This document shows, piece by piece, positions 50,800 to 62,073 of a DNA stretch of 64,000 bases. This DNA is from Dugong dugon (lineage: Eukaryota; Chordata; Mammalia; Sirenia; Dugongidae): positions 137,610,736 to 137,674,735 of the forward strand of contig CM057463.1 in the NCBI GenBank assembly GCA_030035585.1, written 5' to 3'. The notes beneath the pieces were generated by a model. That model saw nothing but the letters and a program-made list of their open reading frames with translations. It did not search any database and was not told the DNA's origin. Within the stretch, counting starts at the first letter, position 1. Each line of letters starts with the position of its first letter. Both the position numbers and the translations under genes were made by a program.

Positions 50800-50998
50800 A
50801 ATCAGTTGACACTGAGTCAATTCAGACTCATGGCGACCCCATGCATGTCAGAGAACTTTGCTCCATATGGTTTTCAATGGCTGATTTTTTGGAAGTAGGT
50901 CATGCGGCCTTTCTTCTGAGGTGCCTCTGGGTGAACTTGAACCGCCAACTTTTTGGTTAGCAGCCAAATGTGTTAACCATTTGCACCACCCAAGGACT
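50800..50998 (-). mobile_element. tRNA-Asn-like SINE (antisense)
   Basis: Plus strand: GTTGACACTGAGTCAATTCA, CATGGCGACCCCATGCATGT, GGCCTTTCTTCTGAGGTGCC, CGCCAACTTTTTGGTTAGCA, TGTGTTAACCATTTGCACCA. It is the long-body type and lies inside the L2. Confidence 0.85.
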
Positions 50999-51380
50999 TC
51001 AATGACTTTCTATTGCTTTTAAATGAAACCCGATCACAATATCAGTGGCACTCAAGGCCAATCACGTGTTGGCCAGTCCCCTTCCCACAAACACAGACAC
51101 ATGAACACACACTATCTTTCCAGCCATAGTTTTCACTCTTCATTGTCATATTCCCATCATGCCAATGAAACAAAGCTATCATCACCTAAAACATACCAAG
51201 TGCCTCTATAGATCTATAAATGTATAGACCTAATATAAACCAGGTCTTCATGCAAAAGCCTCTGTACAGACTAATATTGATGGAAGCTCAATCCAGCAGC
51301 CAAAAATAAGCCTTAATGGAAATCTACTCTTCACTTACATGTCTTGAGGAACATTAAAGGAGATCCAATACCTAACTCCA

Positions 51381-51585
51381 GGGACTTGCTGGGTGGTGCA
51401 GAAGATTAATGTGCTGTGCTGTTAATTGAAAAGTTGAGGTGCAAGTCCACCTGGAGGTGCCTTGGAAGAAAAGCCTGGCGATCTTAAAAATCATCCATTG
51501 AAAACCCAGCAGAGCATAGTTCTACCTTGACACACTTGGGGTCACCATGAGTCAGAATCAACTCCATGACAACTGTTTTTATTTT
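51381..51585 (+). mobile_element. tRNA-Asn-like SINE, long-body type
   Basis: Head CAGGGACTTGCTGGGTGGTG, A box GTGCAGAAGATTAATGTGC, anticodon loop CTGTTAA with arms TG/CTG and TTG, B box AGGTGCAAGTCCACC, body GCCTTGGAAGAAAAGCCTGG and CATCCATTGAAAACCC, 3' end GAATCAACTCCATGACAACT. Confidence 0.85.
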
Positions 51586-52532
51586 CTAACTCATAGAAAC
51601 CCGTCTCGAGTGTTCCTTCCACTAACGCTTGGTTCTCCTGTATTTATAACTGCTTTAGAATTTCTTACATGCCAAGCCTTCAACGTCCCTCCCTGCTTTA
51701 GTCCATGAAGTATGTCTTTCTCCCCACTTTCTACTCCGTTGTTTCTCAGCTTTTTATTATGTAACTACTACTAGTAACAGCTTTCCTTTCTCTGGAGAAG
51801 TCTAGCATTTGGTCTGGAAAAAACAGAACTTCTCTTAGGGATAGGTGCGGGGGAAGAGAAGGAAGATGTAGATAATCTGGGTGGTGGGTTGGGACTGATG
51901 GGGACAGAGAATTCTCATACTTATTAGAAAATATTTCTGTCCTCTACGCAATCACAATATACCTTCAGTCATGAAAACCTGTCCATCTCCAAATGTTGAA
52001 ATCCTATTCATTTATCAAGATTTGATTAAATTTCATGTCCTTTATGATTTCACAGCCAGAAGTAAATTCTTTCCTTTCATTGCCCACTGTCCTTGATTTG
52101 TCTTCTAATACATTTAGGTATAGCACACACTATTTCATTATAGTTGCAGTATTATCCACATTTTCTTTAAAAATTAGTAACTTTTGGACGTCAGGGATTT
52201 AACTCTATCAGAATCTATCAAAGCACAACAAGAGCAAGTTAAAATACACAAGAAAACACCAAATACTGTCATAATATTGTCTATAGCCAAGTGTCTTCCG
52301 AATGAATCATAATATTTTCTACCTTGTCTTTTTTTAGGGGGATGAGGTGGGGGGTAGGGGAAGAAAGGTTCTATAACTTAGTAGTAATTGGTTGTATTGG
52401 GTATGGTCTGCCAATTTAGAGGACATTTCTCTACATCAGAATACAAATTGAAATATTTATTGTGATAATACTGATCATTACTTCAAATAGAGATTTAAAA
52501 AAAATTATGCTGAATTTAAATCTGCTATTCTC

Positions 52533-53237
52533 AAAAACTACAACCTTCAGTATGGATTGCACCTTAACATAAAGAAAACAAAATCCTCACAACTGGACCA
52601 ATAAGCAACATCATGATAAACAGAGAAAAGATTGACATTGTTAAGGATTTCATTTTACTTGGATCCGCAATCAACACCCATGGGAGCAGGGGTCAGGAAA
52701 TCAAAAAACATGTTGCATTGGGCAAATCTGCTGCAAGAGATCTCTTTAAAGTGTGGAAAAGCAAAGACGTCACTTTGAGAACTAAGGTGGACTTGACTCA
52801 AGCCATAATATTTTCAATGGCTTCATCTGCATGCGAAAACTGGACAATAAGGAAGATCAAAGAATGATGCTTTTGAATTATGGTATTGGCAAATAATCTT
52901 GAATATACCATGGACTTCCAGAATGAACAAATCTGTCTTGGAAGAAGTACAGACAGTATGCTCCTTAGAAGCAAGGGTGGCAAAACTTCGTATCACGTGC
53001 TTTGGACAAGTTACCAGGAGGGACTGGTCCCTGAAGAAGGACATCATGCTTGGTAAAGTAGAAGTCAGTGAAAAAGAGGAAGATCTTCAATGGGATGGAT
53101 TGAAACAGTAGCTGCAACAATGGCTTTAAGCATAACAATGATTGTGAGGATGGCACAGTACCAGGCAGCGTTTTGTTCTGTTGTACATAAGGTTGCTATG
53201 AGTCAGAACCGACTGAATGGCACCTAACAACAACAAA
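52533..53237 (+). mobile_element. RTE (BovB-like) LINE, 5'-truncated
   Basis: Frames in order: NNL..YGLHL-type start (52540), then 52613-52867 (KIDIVKDFILLGSAINTHGS, GKSAARDLFKVWKSKDVTLR, SSACENWTIRKIKE), then a frameshift to 52899-53111 (NIPWTSRMNKSVLEEVQTVC, TCFGQVTRRDWSLKKDIMLG, KEEDLQWDGL). The 3' end GTTGCTATGAGTCAGAACCG, GGCACCTAACAACAAC is well kept and is the best reference for the tail shared with both SINE families. Confidence 0.9.
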
Positions 53238-53314
53238 AACAATAGCAGTTCTTGAAGAGGTAAGAATCAGAAAAGAGCAAGAGCTGAAAATGTTCAGCTT
53301 TTGACATTATAAAG

Positions 53315-53831
53315 TGTCATGGATTGATTTTGTCCCCCCAAAATAGCTGTAAACTTGGCTGGATCATGATTCCCAGTATTAAATGATTGTGTACCATTTT
53401 ATAATCTGATGTGATTTCCTTATGTGTTGTAAATTCAGTCACTATGATGTAATAAGATGGATTAGTGACAGTCATACTGATGAGGTATACAAGATTGGAT
53501 AGTGTCTTAAGCCAATCTCTTTTGAGATATAAAACACAGAAGCAAGCAGAGACACATGGGAACCTCACACCAGCAAGAAAGCAGTACCAAGAGCAGAGTG
53601 CGTTGTTTGGACCTCAGGTTCCTGTGCTGAGATGCTCCCAGACCAGGGGAAGACTGATGCATCATCACAAGGACCTTCCTCCAGAGCTGACAGAGAGAGA
53701 AAGCCTTCTTCTGGAGCTGATGCCCTGAATTTGGACTTGTAGCCTACTGGACTATGAGAGAATAAACTTCTCTTTGTTAAAGCCATCCACTTGTGGTATT
53801 TCTGTTATAGCAGCACTAGATGACTAAGACA
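53315..53831 (+). mobile_element. MaLR-type solo LTR
   Basis: TGTCATGGATTGATTTTGTC start, ATAGTGTCTTAAGCCAATCT, GAGATATAAAACACAGAAGC, CAGACCAGGGGAAGACTGAT, GAGCTGACAGAGAGAGAAAG and CAGCACTAGATGACTAAGACA end. The AATAAA-type signal near 53760 and the TG...CA ends fit a complete LTR. Flanking five-base words (TAAAG and AATAG) do not match well. The fragment at 12318-12559 is the same family. Confidence 0.85.
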
Positions 53832-53837
53832 AATAGT

Positions 53838-54190
53838 ATGTTTATTTCAGGTCAGAAGCCAATAATTTAAAAGAAACAGTAACGAAACCAGTAAAACATG
53901 ATTTTGCAAAAATTGTATATGATTCTTTAAAGTTATTAAATCCAGAAGGAACTATACAATAGAAATAGTTGCCAAAGAAGAAATTTAAGGGACTTTTTTG
54001 CTTGCAGAATCTGGAACCACGTTTATTAATTAATTCATATGTATTGATTACTTAGTACTTGCCAAGTATCATATAATAAGGTCCTATAGTAGATTAAAGG
54101 TGACTGAGAAGTCCATCCATTTCCTGAAGTGTTAAAAAATTAGTCAGCAAAACAGTTCAGTGACTTAAAGTGGACTACATACATATAATC
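53838..54190. other. Unassigned sequence
   Basis: AT-rich; nothing recognised beyond a weak L2/MIR-like word (GTATTGATTACTTAGTACTT) near 54040. Confidence 0.4.
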
Positions 54191-54194
54191 ATGT

Positions 54195-54365
54195 ATTTAT
54201 TCAAAATTCAAATGATTTATTGAGTGCTGTGTGACAGGCAATTTACTAGGCTGGTTTCTGGGAATATAAAGATAAAGGAAACAAGTCCAGGTCCTAAGAC
54301 AATACATAATCCTCTTCTGTAAGAGATGCATATACACTGTGCAGGGAAGGCATAAAGAAGACACC
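54195..54365 (-). repeat. Possible L2/MIR 3' end (antisense)
   Basis: ATTTATTGAGTGCTGTGTGA, CAGGCAATTTACTAGGCTGG and GGGAATATAAAGATAAAGGA follow the reverse complement of the MIR/L2 end (ATTTATTGAGCACCTACTATG, CCAGGCAC, GGATACA). Confidence 0.5.
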
Positions 54366-54847
54366 AATTTACCCAGAGATGACAGAGAACTCACTCAGGA
54401 GTTGACTTTAAATGGTATCATGATGGATAAGCAGTGCCTCACTTAGAAGAGGAATGGAAGAAAGAAATTGCAGCCAGAGGTAACTGAAGGGACAAAAGCA
54501 TAGGGGAATGAGAAATCATAATATGTCTTATGAACAAAATGTTGTTAAATTGGAACAAAGCATGAGTAAAGGTGAGTGGCAGAGACCAGCCCGTGGTATT
54601 TAATATATCCTGAATACAATGGAGTTCTTTAAGTGTTTTAAGCAAGAGTTCACATTTATATTTTAGGCAGATTTTAGAATTATGGTGTAGGGGAATGGAG
54701 AAAATAGAGACCAGTAAATTAGGAGGTTATCGTAATTATTCTGTTGGTAACAATAAGAAATTTTTACCAAAGCCAAAATGAATAAATAAAAGGACAGAGC
54801 AATGTTTAGGTATTAGAATCAGCAGAACTTAGTAACAGACAATAGGA
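54366..54847. other. Unassigned sequence
   Basis: No family recognised. Confidence 0.4.
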
Positions 54848-54848
54848 T

Positions 54849-55280
54849 ATTATGGATTGAATTGTGTCCTCTAAAAAGATATGTCAAAGTCATAATCCCT
54901 ATACTTGTGAATGTGACTTTGTTTGGGGAAGTAGGCTTTTCCTTTGCAGATGTTATCAGTTAAGTTAACCATGATTTGTAGGTAGGGTAGGTCCTAAGCT
55001 CTTCTGAGTGGTGTCTTATAAAAAGCGAGTAGCACATGCAGGGGTAGATAGCATGTGTGGATCCACCAAGCCAAGAAACATCAAGGTTTGCTGACAGCCA
55101 CCAGAAACTAGAAGAGAGTGGCATGGAATTGATACTTTCTCAAAGCCCCCAAAAGGAATCGACATGGTCAAGATCCAGAATTCAGACTTCTAGCTTCCAC
55201 AACTGTGAGAAAATAAATTTCTGTTAGAAATCAACCACTTTCTGGTATTTTATTACAGCAGTTCTTCGAAATTAAAACAT
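54849..55280 (+). mobile_element. MLT1-like MaLR LTR
   Basis: TATGGATTGAATTGTGTCCT, GTGACTTTGTTTGGGGAAG, GCAGATGTTATCAGTTAAG, GTGTCTTATAAAAAGC, AGCCACCAGAAACTAGAAG, ACTGTGAGAAAATAAATTTC and a TTTTATTACAGCAG end. The first bases (TGT) are lost and target duplications are unclear. Confidence 0.8.
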
Positions 55281-57283
55281 ATGATATAGGGTGAAGGAGA
55301 TGGAGAAAGATAAACTGAAAATTGATTCCCAAGCATCAGGGTTGAGTGACCAAGTGGTTGGTGGGTTCGTTTATAGAGATAGAGAATGTGTCATGTTAAG
55401 ATTTTTAAAATATCAGATTTGAACTTGAATATTAGGTTCCAAATATAAATCATTTATACAGGTTTATACTGGATACACATCTTAACAAGCAAAGGAAAAG
55501 CAAGGAAGACTCAATATCATAGGTTATGTTTTAAACTTTCCTCTCTGGTTCATTACTTGCATGACATATTATGTTCAAATTAGTAAAAAATTTTCTTGCT
55601 TTAAGCAAACCAGATACAATAAAATTAGGATTTAAATAAATGATTAATGTTTCTATTTTCTTTTTTAAAAAATGAATTATTTGCTTCAAAATAAATTGTC
55701 TTTAGCATTATCTTAAATAAAGTGCCCACTAATTATTTTAAAATAAGAATACATTTAAGGGAAAATTTTGCAGTTATTGCCAGACAGATATTCACCTATT
55801 TTTTCACCAGAGCAGAGGTACTAGCTGTTCATTGATCATGGCTGTTGAGATTGGTTAGTAACCACACTGGATGAGTTATAAATACTGTGAGCATCACCAC
55901 TGTCTATTGCAAAAAGTGAGAAAGAGCTGAGGTGAGTTAATGTGGCACTTGAATTTAAGAAAATCTTTTAAAAGGATCAAATAGCATTCTGCAAATGAAT
56001 TATTAAGTAAATAAGAATAATGTGTTTCATAAGCATACATATAATCATGTCTAAATGTTTTCTTGTTTAAAAAAAAAGCCAAGATTTTGAAGAAATAAAG
56101 ATTACAGCCTAGGACACCCTATGGGACAGTTCTACTCTGTCCTACAGGGTCACTATGAGTCAGAAACAACTTGAAAGCACACAACAACAGCTGTGGGTCA
56201 GATTGTGAAAAACCAGTGAGTATTGCAGTGTCCCTAGTTTGTGATCCTGTAATGTTTGACTTTAGCAAGTTTCCAGGGTAATCGTATGGCTTCTTTTAAA
56301 TCAAACTGCAACAGCATATTGGAGAAAAGTTGGAAGGTTTTTCTGCAGAGTTTCTTTAAGTACCTGAAAGCTTTTCTTATAGAGTTGCCTCTGCTCCAGT
56401 AGAAAAACTCAGCAAGACAACTCACTGCAAGACAAATATAATTCCTAAAATTTTCCTTCTTGCTTGGTACATATGAACATCATCATCATTTTATGAGATA
56501 GGCCTTTCAAATTCCTATAAAGTCAATAAGAATTCTCTAACAAATACATACTACTTAAACAATTTTGACATGTAAACATCTAGAGAATTTCATATCTCAA
56601 GATAAAAATCTAAGAGGTTGTGGGCTAAAATTGAGAAAGGTTGCCTAAAGGCAGACCCTGAGATAAGGATTCTTATGAAAGTGATTTATCGGAGGAGTGT
56701 TTCAGGAGAAGTATAGTGCGTGAGTCAGGATAGGGCACGCAAAGAAAACTGAGCAAGGGTGTAGCTTGACTACAGCCCCATTTCAGCCTCTTTGCATGGG
56801 ACGACCTGGAACACAAACTGCACCAAGTTAGCTCTGCCTTGAGACAAGGGACCAGCCCTTTGTATTTCCACGTTATTCAGTCATTAGTTGATAGCTGCTC
56901 CCAAAATTGGGTGGAGATGGGAGGCAGGGTATGGATGTAATCTCTGGGCACATTCACTCTCATTAGGACAAAGGGATGAATGCACTTGCCTAGGGAAAGA
57001 GGTGTTGTCTCTGCATGAGACAACATCTACTTCAGAAAAATAATACAGAAATATAAAAAGAAAGAAGTATTCTGTCTTACACTCAGTCAAAGAAAGTAGT
57101 GAATAGACACACTGTTTGATGACAGGCACAAAATGCCGAAAAGAGAAAGTATATACTAAAACTAAAAAAAAAAAACAAAAACAAAAACTAGACATTCACA
57201 TACCATTTAAAGTTTTTATACATGGAAGTTTAATTTATTCATAAACACCACTGAAGTTAATGTAGTACTTATGTTCAGGGATC
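55281..57283. other. Mostly unassigned; one SINE half and a possible old repeat
   Basis: Apart from the SINE half at 56096-56190, most of this is AT-rich and unrecognised. 56645-57000 (CAGACCCTGAGATAAGGATT, AAGTGATTTATCGGAGGAG) has the feel of an old LTR or other interspersed repeat, but I cannot name it. An A-rich tract lies at 57164-57186. Confidence 0.4.
56096..56190 (+). mobile_element. SINE 3' half
   Basis: AAGATTACAGCCTAGGACAC, CCTATGGGACAGTTCTACTC, GTCACTATGAGTCAGAAACA and CACACAACAACA. 5'-truncated. Confidence 0.8.
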
Positions 57284-57872
57284 TGCAGTAGGCGGAATTC
57301 TAACATGGCTGTCATGATCTCCACCATCTGGTGTTACACCCTATATAATCTCATCCTTTGTCTGGGTGGACCTTCAGATTTGCTTCTAGCCAATAGAATA
57401 TGGCAACAGTGATAAGACGGCACTCTTGCGATGATACTTTCTCATATAAGACTCCATCTTAGCAGACTGGAGAGAGACTCCTGCTAACCCTGAAGATGCA
57501 GACAGCTATGGTATGAACTGCTTATGGAGAGGGCTACATGGCAAGGCACTGTGGGTGGCCTCCATGACTGGAGGGCAGCCCCCAACCTTAACCAGCAAAA
57601 AGCAAGAGCCCTCAGTCATACAGCCAAAAGGAAATTAATTCTGCCTATAATCTGAATGAGTTTGGAAGTAGAGTCTCCCCTGGTCAAGTCTACAGATGAG
57701 AACTTTGTCAGGCCAGTATCCTGAGTGCAGCCTAGTGAGACCCTGAATCAGAGAACCCAGCTAAGCTGTCATTGGACTTCTGACCCACAGAAATTGTGAG
57801 ATAATAAATGCATGCTGTTTTAAGCAGTTAAATTTATGGTAATTTGTCATGCATCAACACATAACCAATATA
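57284..57872 (+). mobile_element. MLT1-like MaLR LTR with near-perfect TSD
   Basis: TGCAGTAGGCGGAATTCTAA start, ATGATCTCCACCATCTGGTG, GCTTCTAGCCAATAGAATAT, GGCAAGGCACTGTGGGTGGC, GACCCACAGAAATTGTGAGA and an ACCAATATA end. GGATC before (57279-57283) and GGAGC after (57873-57877) match in four of five bases. Confidence 0.8.
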
Positions 57873-57877
57873 GGAGC

Positions 57878-58330
57878 ATACTGTAAAGTGTAGCCCATCC
57901 CACCAACTGGGGAAGCCTAATTTTTTGCTTTGTTTCTATTACTAATAGCTGATTCTCCACATTATCATGTCAATTTTGTAACACTTCTTTTGATCATTCC
58001 AAAAACTAGTTGACCATTTGTTTCATTGTGGTTTCTTATTACAAACATGATCTTAGTTACTATGAGGGTGGTGTGAAATTTAATGGAAAATTTTTATATT
58101 TAAAAGCTCATTATAGATTTCTGCTTCAAAATAGGAAATAGGATGGAGTAGGAGAGATACAATGTTCTTATTTAGAACAAATACAAAAGAAAGCTAAAAT
58201 TCAAAAAAAAAAAATATGTTTAAGTGTATTTGAGAGCTATGAAAGAAAGCCTTGAAGACTAAAGGAGATAAAGTGTCTGAGGGCAAAGAAACTCAGAATA
58301 ATAAACTGATAATTTCTCTGAGGTCATTTG
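57878..58330. other. Unassigned sequence
   Basis: AT-rich; no family recognised. A run at 58203-58213. Confidence 0.4.
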
Positions 58331-59985
58331 ATTCTGTGCATAAATAATAAAAGAAAATCCATAGATGAAACAAAAATCATAGCACCATACCCCAAAATCA
58401 ATTCTAGATGAATTAATATCAAAGTATGGAAAGTAAAAAATAAAGCTTCTAGAATAAAATATAGGAGACCATATTCATGACTTTGAGGTAGGCAAAGATT
58501 TGTTAAATGGGTTACAAAAACACACTAACTGCAAAGAAAAAAAAAATAAGGTACATTGCATGAAAATTAAGCACTTCTGTTCAGTTAGAGAAACCACTGA
58601 GACAGCAAAGAGCTCCTATAAATCCATAATTAAAAGACAGCGAAGCCAATAGATAAATGGGCAAAAGATCTTAACGAACATTTCACAAAAGAGGATATCC
58701 AGATAGACAATAAACATATGAAAAGGTGCTCAATTTTATGTCGTCAGGGAAATGCAAATTAAAACCTCAATGTAATACCACTAAAATTAAAAGGCAAACC
58801 ATACCACTGTGGAATGCAGAATTCTAAGATAGCCAGCCCCATGATTCTTGCCCTGGCATCCATGCCTTTGTGTAATCCCCACCCTTGACTGTGGTCAAGA
58901 CTTACAACTTTCTTCTAACCCCAAAAGAGTATGGCAAAAGTAATAAAATATCACTCCTGTGATTATATTTTGTTATATGGAAAATGTGAAAAGATTGTGC
59001 AGATGTAATTAAGGTCCGTAATCTCTTGACTTTAAGATAATTAAATACATATATATACGGGATGCACCTGACCTAATTAGGTGAGCCTCTTAAAATAGAG
59101 TGTAGAGGCTTTAAAGAAGCAAGATATCACACCTTCTATATTACAAAGAAATTCTGCCAACAACTTGAAGGGGCTTGAAAGAGCATCCTTCCCTTGTCCG
59201 GCTTCTAGATGAAAACACAGTCTGGCCAACACCTTGATTTCAGCCTTGTGGGTCCCTGAGCAGAGAAACCAGCTAAGCCACACCCTTACTTCTGACCTGT
59301 TGAAACTGTAAAATAAGGAACGTATGTTGTTTTATACCTCTAAGTTTGTGGTGATTTGTTATGCAACAATAGAAAACTAATACACCAAGTAATTGGAAAG
59401 ACAGGAAGAAATTGGATTTCTCAAATGTGGCTTGAGGGATTGTAAACTGGTACAATTTTTTGGCCAAACATACTTCAGTGCTATGACTTAGCAATTTAAT
59501 TTCTAAGTGCATATCAAACTCAAATGTATGCATATTTTCACCATAAAACACATACAACAATATTCATAAAGCAAAGCTGGATGCTACCCAAATAGCTATA
59601 ATACGCCTAATGGATAAATAAAATGTGGTATAGTACTACAAAGAAATTCTCTACAGCAATAAAAATAAAAGACCAGCAACAATATGGATGAATACCATTT
59701 ACATAATGCTAAATGAAAGAAGCCTGACGTGAAAGATTACACACAGTATGATTCCATGTACCTAAAGCTCAAAAATAGGCAAATTAGTCTCTGATGTAAG
59801 AAACCAGGACAGTGGTTACTTTTGGGGAATAGTAACTGGAAGAGGCACAGATGGGGCTTCTGAGGCATTGAAAAGGTGAAATTTGCTTTTTTTTAAATAT
59901 GGGTGCTAGTTTTATTTTATGAAAGTTCAATTTGTGCACATTATTACATGTATATTATTCTTAATAAAAGTTACTTAAAAAGTTA
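58331..59985 (+). mobile_element. Ancient L1 (L1M-like) ORF2 end and 3' UTR, split by LTR
   Basis: Left part: AAATGGGCAAAAGATCTTAA, ATTTCACAAAAGAGGATATC and AGGGAAATGCAAATTAAAAC are the ORF2 blocks just before the C-terminus. Right part (59385-59985): GATTGTAAACTGGTACAATT, TGACTTAGCAATTTAATTTC, ATGGATAAATAAAATGTGGT and a L1M-type 3' UTR (GGTTACTTTTGGGGAATAG, GGTGCTAGTTTTATTTTATG). Frames are closed throughout. The MaLR LTR sits at 58808-59384. Confidence 0.75.
58808..59384 (+). mobile_element. MLT1-like MaLR LTR inside L1
   Basis: TGTGGAATGCAGAATTCTAA, GACTTACAACTTTCTTCTAA, CTAATTAGGTGAGCC, GCCAACACCTTGATTTCAGC, GAAACTGTAAAATAAGGAAC and an AGAAAACTAATACA end. It resembles the LTR at 57284 more than the others. 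The L1 reads CATACCA | LTR | CCAAGT, so a short degenerate target duplication is possible. Confidence 0.8.
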
Positions 59986-60002
59986 GACTAATGATCCTAT
60001 TT

Positions 60003-60170
60003 GGAGCCCTGGTGATGCAATGGTTAAGAGCTTGGCTACTAACCAAAAGGTTGGCAGCTTGAATCCACCAGCCACCCCTTGGAAACTATATGGGGCAATT
60101 CTACTCTGTCCTATAGTGTCATTATGAGTCGTAATCAACCTGATCGCAACAGGTTTGGTTTTTTGTTTTT
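60003..60170 (+). mobile_element. tRNA-Asn-like SINE, short-body type, well preserved
   Basis: GGAGCCCTGGTGATGCAATG, A box region AATGGTTAAGAGCTTGG, anticodon stem TTGG/CCAA around CTACTAA, AAAAGGTTGGCAGCTTGAAT, CCTTGGAAACTATATGGGG, TCGTAATCAACCTGATCGC and the tail AACAGGTTTGGTTTTTTG. Best copy of the T-rich-tail subfamily in the window. Confidence 0.9.
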
Positions 60171-60242
60171 TATCCTACTTACTTTTGTGTCTCCCATTGT
60201 CATAACAGGTATAGTTTACATGTTTCATAAAAAAATCTATAG

Positions 60243-61965
60243 AGGGACTTCTGGCAAAATGGCACTCTAGGCAGAAGCACCACACTGTCTCTCCACAGCA
60301 AAGATCCAAAAAACTAAGCCAAACAGAGAAAACAGCAATCCTGAAACCCTAAAACATCAAATGAAGAGCTAAAGAACTCAGCCAAGCACCAAATGGAGTA
60401 AGAAAACTGACAGAGAACGGAGAGCGAGGAGAGATTCATACAGAGGTCCCATATCAGCTAACGCAGCATGGATCTGCCATCTTGGACTCCTATCGGAGAC
60501 CAGCAAATAGGGGGTACGAGAAAGCAGCTTCACAGAGCTTCCAGTGGGGAACAAAACAACCAGTAATTTGCGATATATGCTTTCCCTCCCCCCAACACTT
60601 CTTCAGCCCCACTCAGCCTCCTTTGCTTCCCATGGCCACAGTCACTTGGAAGTGATTTGGATTCCACCCGCCCGCACTGACTGGCTCTCTGAGTGCCATT
60701 TGTTGGCTGCTGGTATTGCTTTTTTTCCACTTCTTTTGATTTCTTCCTTACCTCTCACCACCCCCCCCCCCCCACTTTCACTCAAATACCTGGCTCCATG
60801 GACCATCTTTGCTTCTTTATGAGGGGCCGCGGAGCTCCGTTCGAGCATTGAACCGCTTCCTGGTCTGGGCTGGCATGCTGGTGGGATCCTGGGGCCTTTG
60901 TTTGTTTATTTTGAATTGTTTGTTTGTTTTCTTTTCCTTTTCTTGAGTTGAGAGCTCGTTCCGGCCGGGCGGTGCTGCACGGCTTGGAATCTACCCACTC
61001 GGCTTGTGCAGATGCACAGAGGGATCCCTGAGGGCATTTCTTTTTTTGTGGGGGTTTTTTTTTTTCCTGTTTTTTGGGGGGATTTTCTTGTTCTTTTTTT
61101 TTTAACTTGTTTTGTTTTCTTTTCCCTCTTTTTCCTTTTTTGTCTTCCTTCATTACTTAGTTTCTCGTCTCTCTACACCTTCCTTCTCTTTCTGTTCCCT
61201 GAATACCTGGAGCTGAATACCTCTACTCCTTCTAGCCAGGCTGTACTGCAACACCTGAGAACAACTTCCCCAGACCTCATAGTCGCACCAGCAGGATCCC
61301 TGGGAGCTTTGCTGTTCTTTTTGCTTTCTGATTTTTCTTTATTCATTCTTTCCTTTTTTTTTTTCTTTCTTCTTTTTCCCCTTTTTGTTTTTCTCCGTTT
61401 CATAGTCACTCATCTCTCCACTCCAACGGCAACCTCCCCTAGCACTCTTTTTTGTTTGTTTGTATGTTTCTGGCTCCTGTTCCTCTCTCTTCTCTCCCAT
61501 ATCCATCTTAGCTCCACACATAAAAATCTCGCCCCTACATCCTGCCTACCTGCACTGTGCGCGTAACATCACACTACCAAGCAGCGGAAGAACAGCACCT
61601 GGAACCTGCCCTGCACTGATTAACCACCCACCCCAGTGGCTGTAGTAAGTGCCACAAAAAACCCATCCCAATAACTTCTCTTCAGCTAGACCTGCCCTGC
61701 TGTACCATATCTGAGCAACAGACCCCGCCAATTGGAGAAGGAGGCAAAAAGTATCGTGCCCACAGATGAGAAAACAACAAAGAACACACAGCCCGCATGC
61801 TCAGACATAGCCAAATTAAAAAAAAAAAAAAAGCACAAAAAAACAAGTCTACAATCAATAAACGAGAAAAATAACTACTGAATGCCCCAAAGACAACAGA
61901 CAATATCAAAATATTTACAAAAACAGGACAGGATGGTTCCAGTAGGCATCATATAAAATACCAGC
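60243..61965 (+). promoter_or_regulatory. L1 type B 5' UTR
   Basis: About 1.7 kb. It begins with a YY1-like AAAATGGCAC (60257-60266) and has a second match, GCCATCTTGG, at 60476-60485 (YY1 core on minus). A C run of 13 lies at 60761-60773. 61030-61460 is extremely T-rich (purine-rich on minus), a possible triplex-forming tract. An open sense frame of 186 codons (61006-61566) crosses it. By analogy this is the internal promoter; activity is not shown. Confidence 0.7.
60761..60773. repeat. C homopolymer run
   Basis: Thirteen consecutive C within the 5' UTR, next to TCACCA. Length is prone to sequencing error. Confidence 0.8.
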
Positions 61966-62073
61966 TGACTTTCCAGTGGAAGAAAAGGCACTCGAACTAC
62001 CCAATAGGGGATTAAAATCTCTAATACTCAGAATTATCCAAGAGTTAAAGCAAAAGGTGGACAAAAACTGGAG

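Larger units (their letters stand above)
49690..52190 (+). mobile_element. Long L2 LINE relic, broken by four later insertions
   Basis: Segments follow L2 order: 49690-50034 (GCCTGCAGCCTTTGATACT, the SAAFDT-like RT motif, and CAAATTTGCATCTCCAACC), 50193-50467 (ACCCTGACTATTTCCATTAC), 50649-50797 (TATTTCAGTAGCCTCCTGAA, CAAATGGCTTTCTAAATC), 51000-51380 and 51590-52190 (3' region: TTCCTTTCATTGCCCACTGT, CACTATTTCATTATAG). The insertions are SINEs at 50036, 50800 and 51381 and a hAT-like element at 50473. Frames are fully degraded. Confidence 0.6.

Noticed and set aside
60003-60075. Possible tRNA gene (Asn-like)
   Set aside because: Part of a 168-base SINE repeated many times in the window; no paired acceptor stem.
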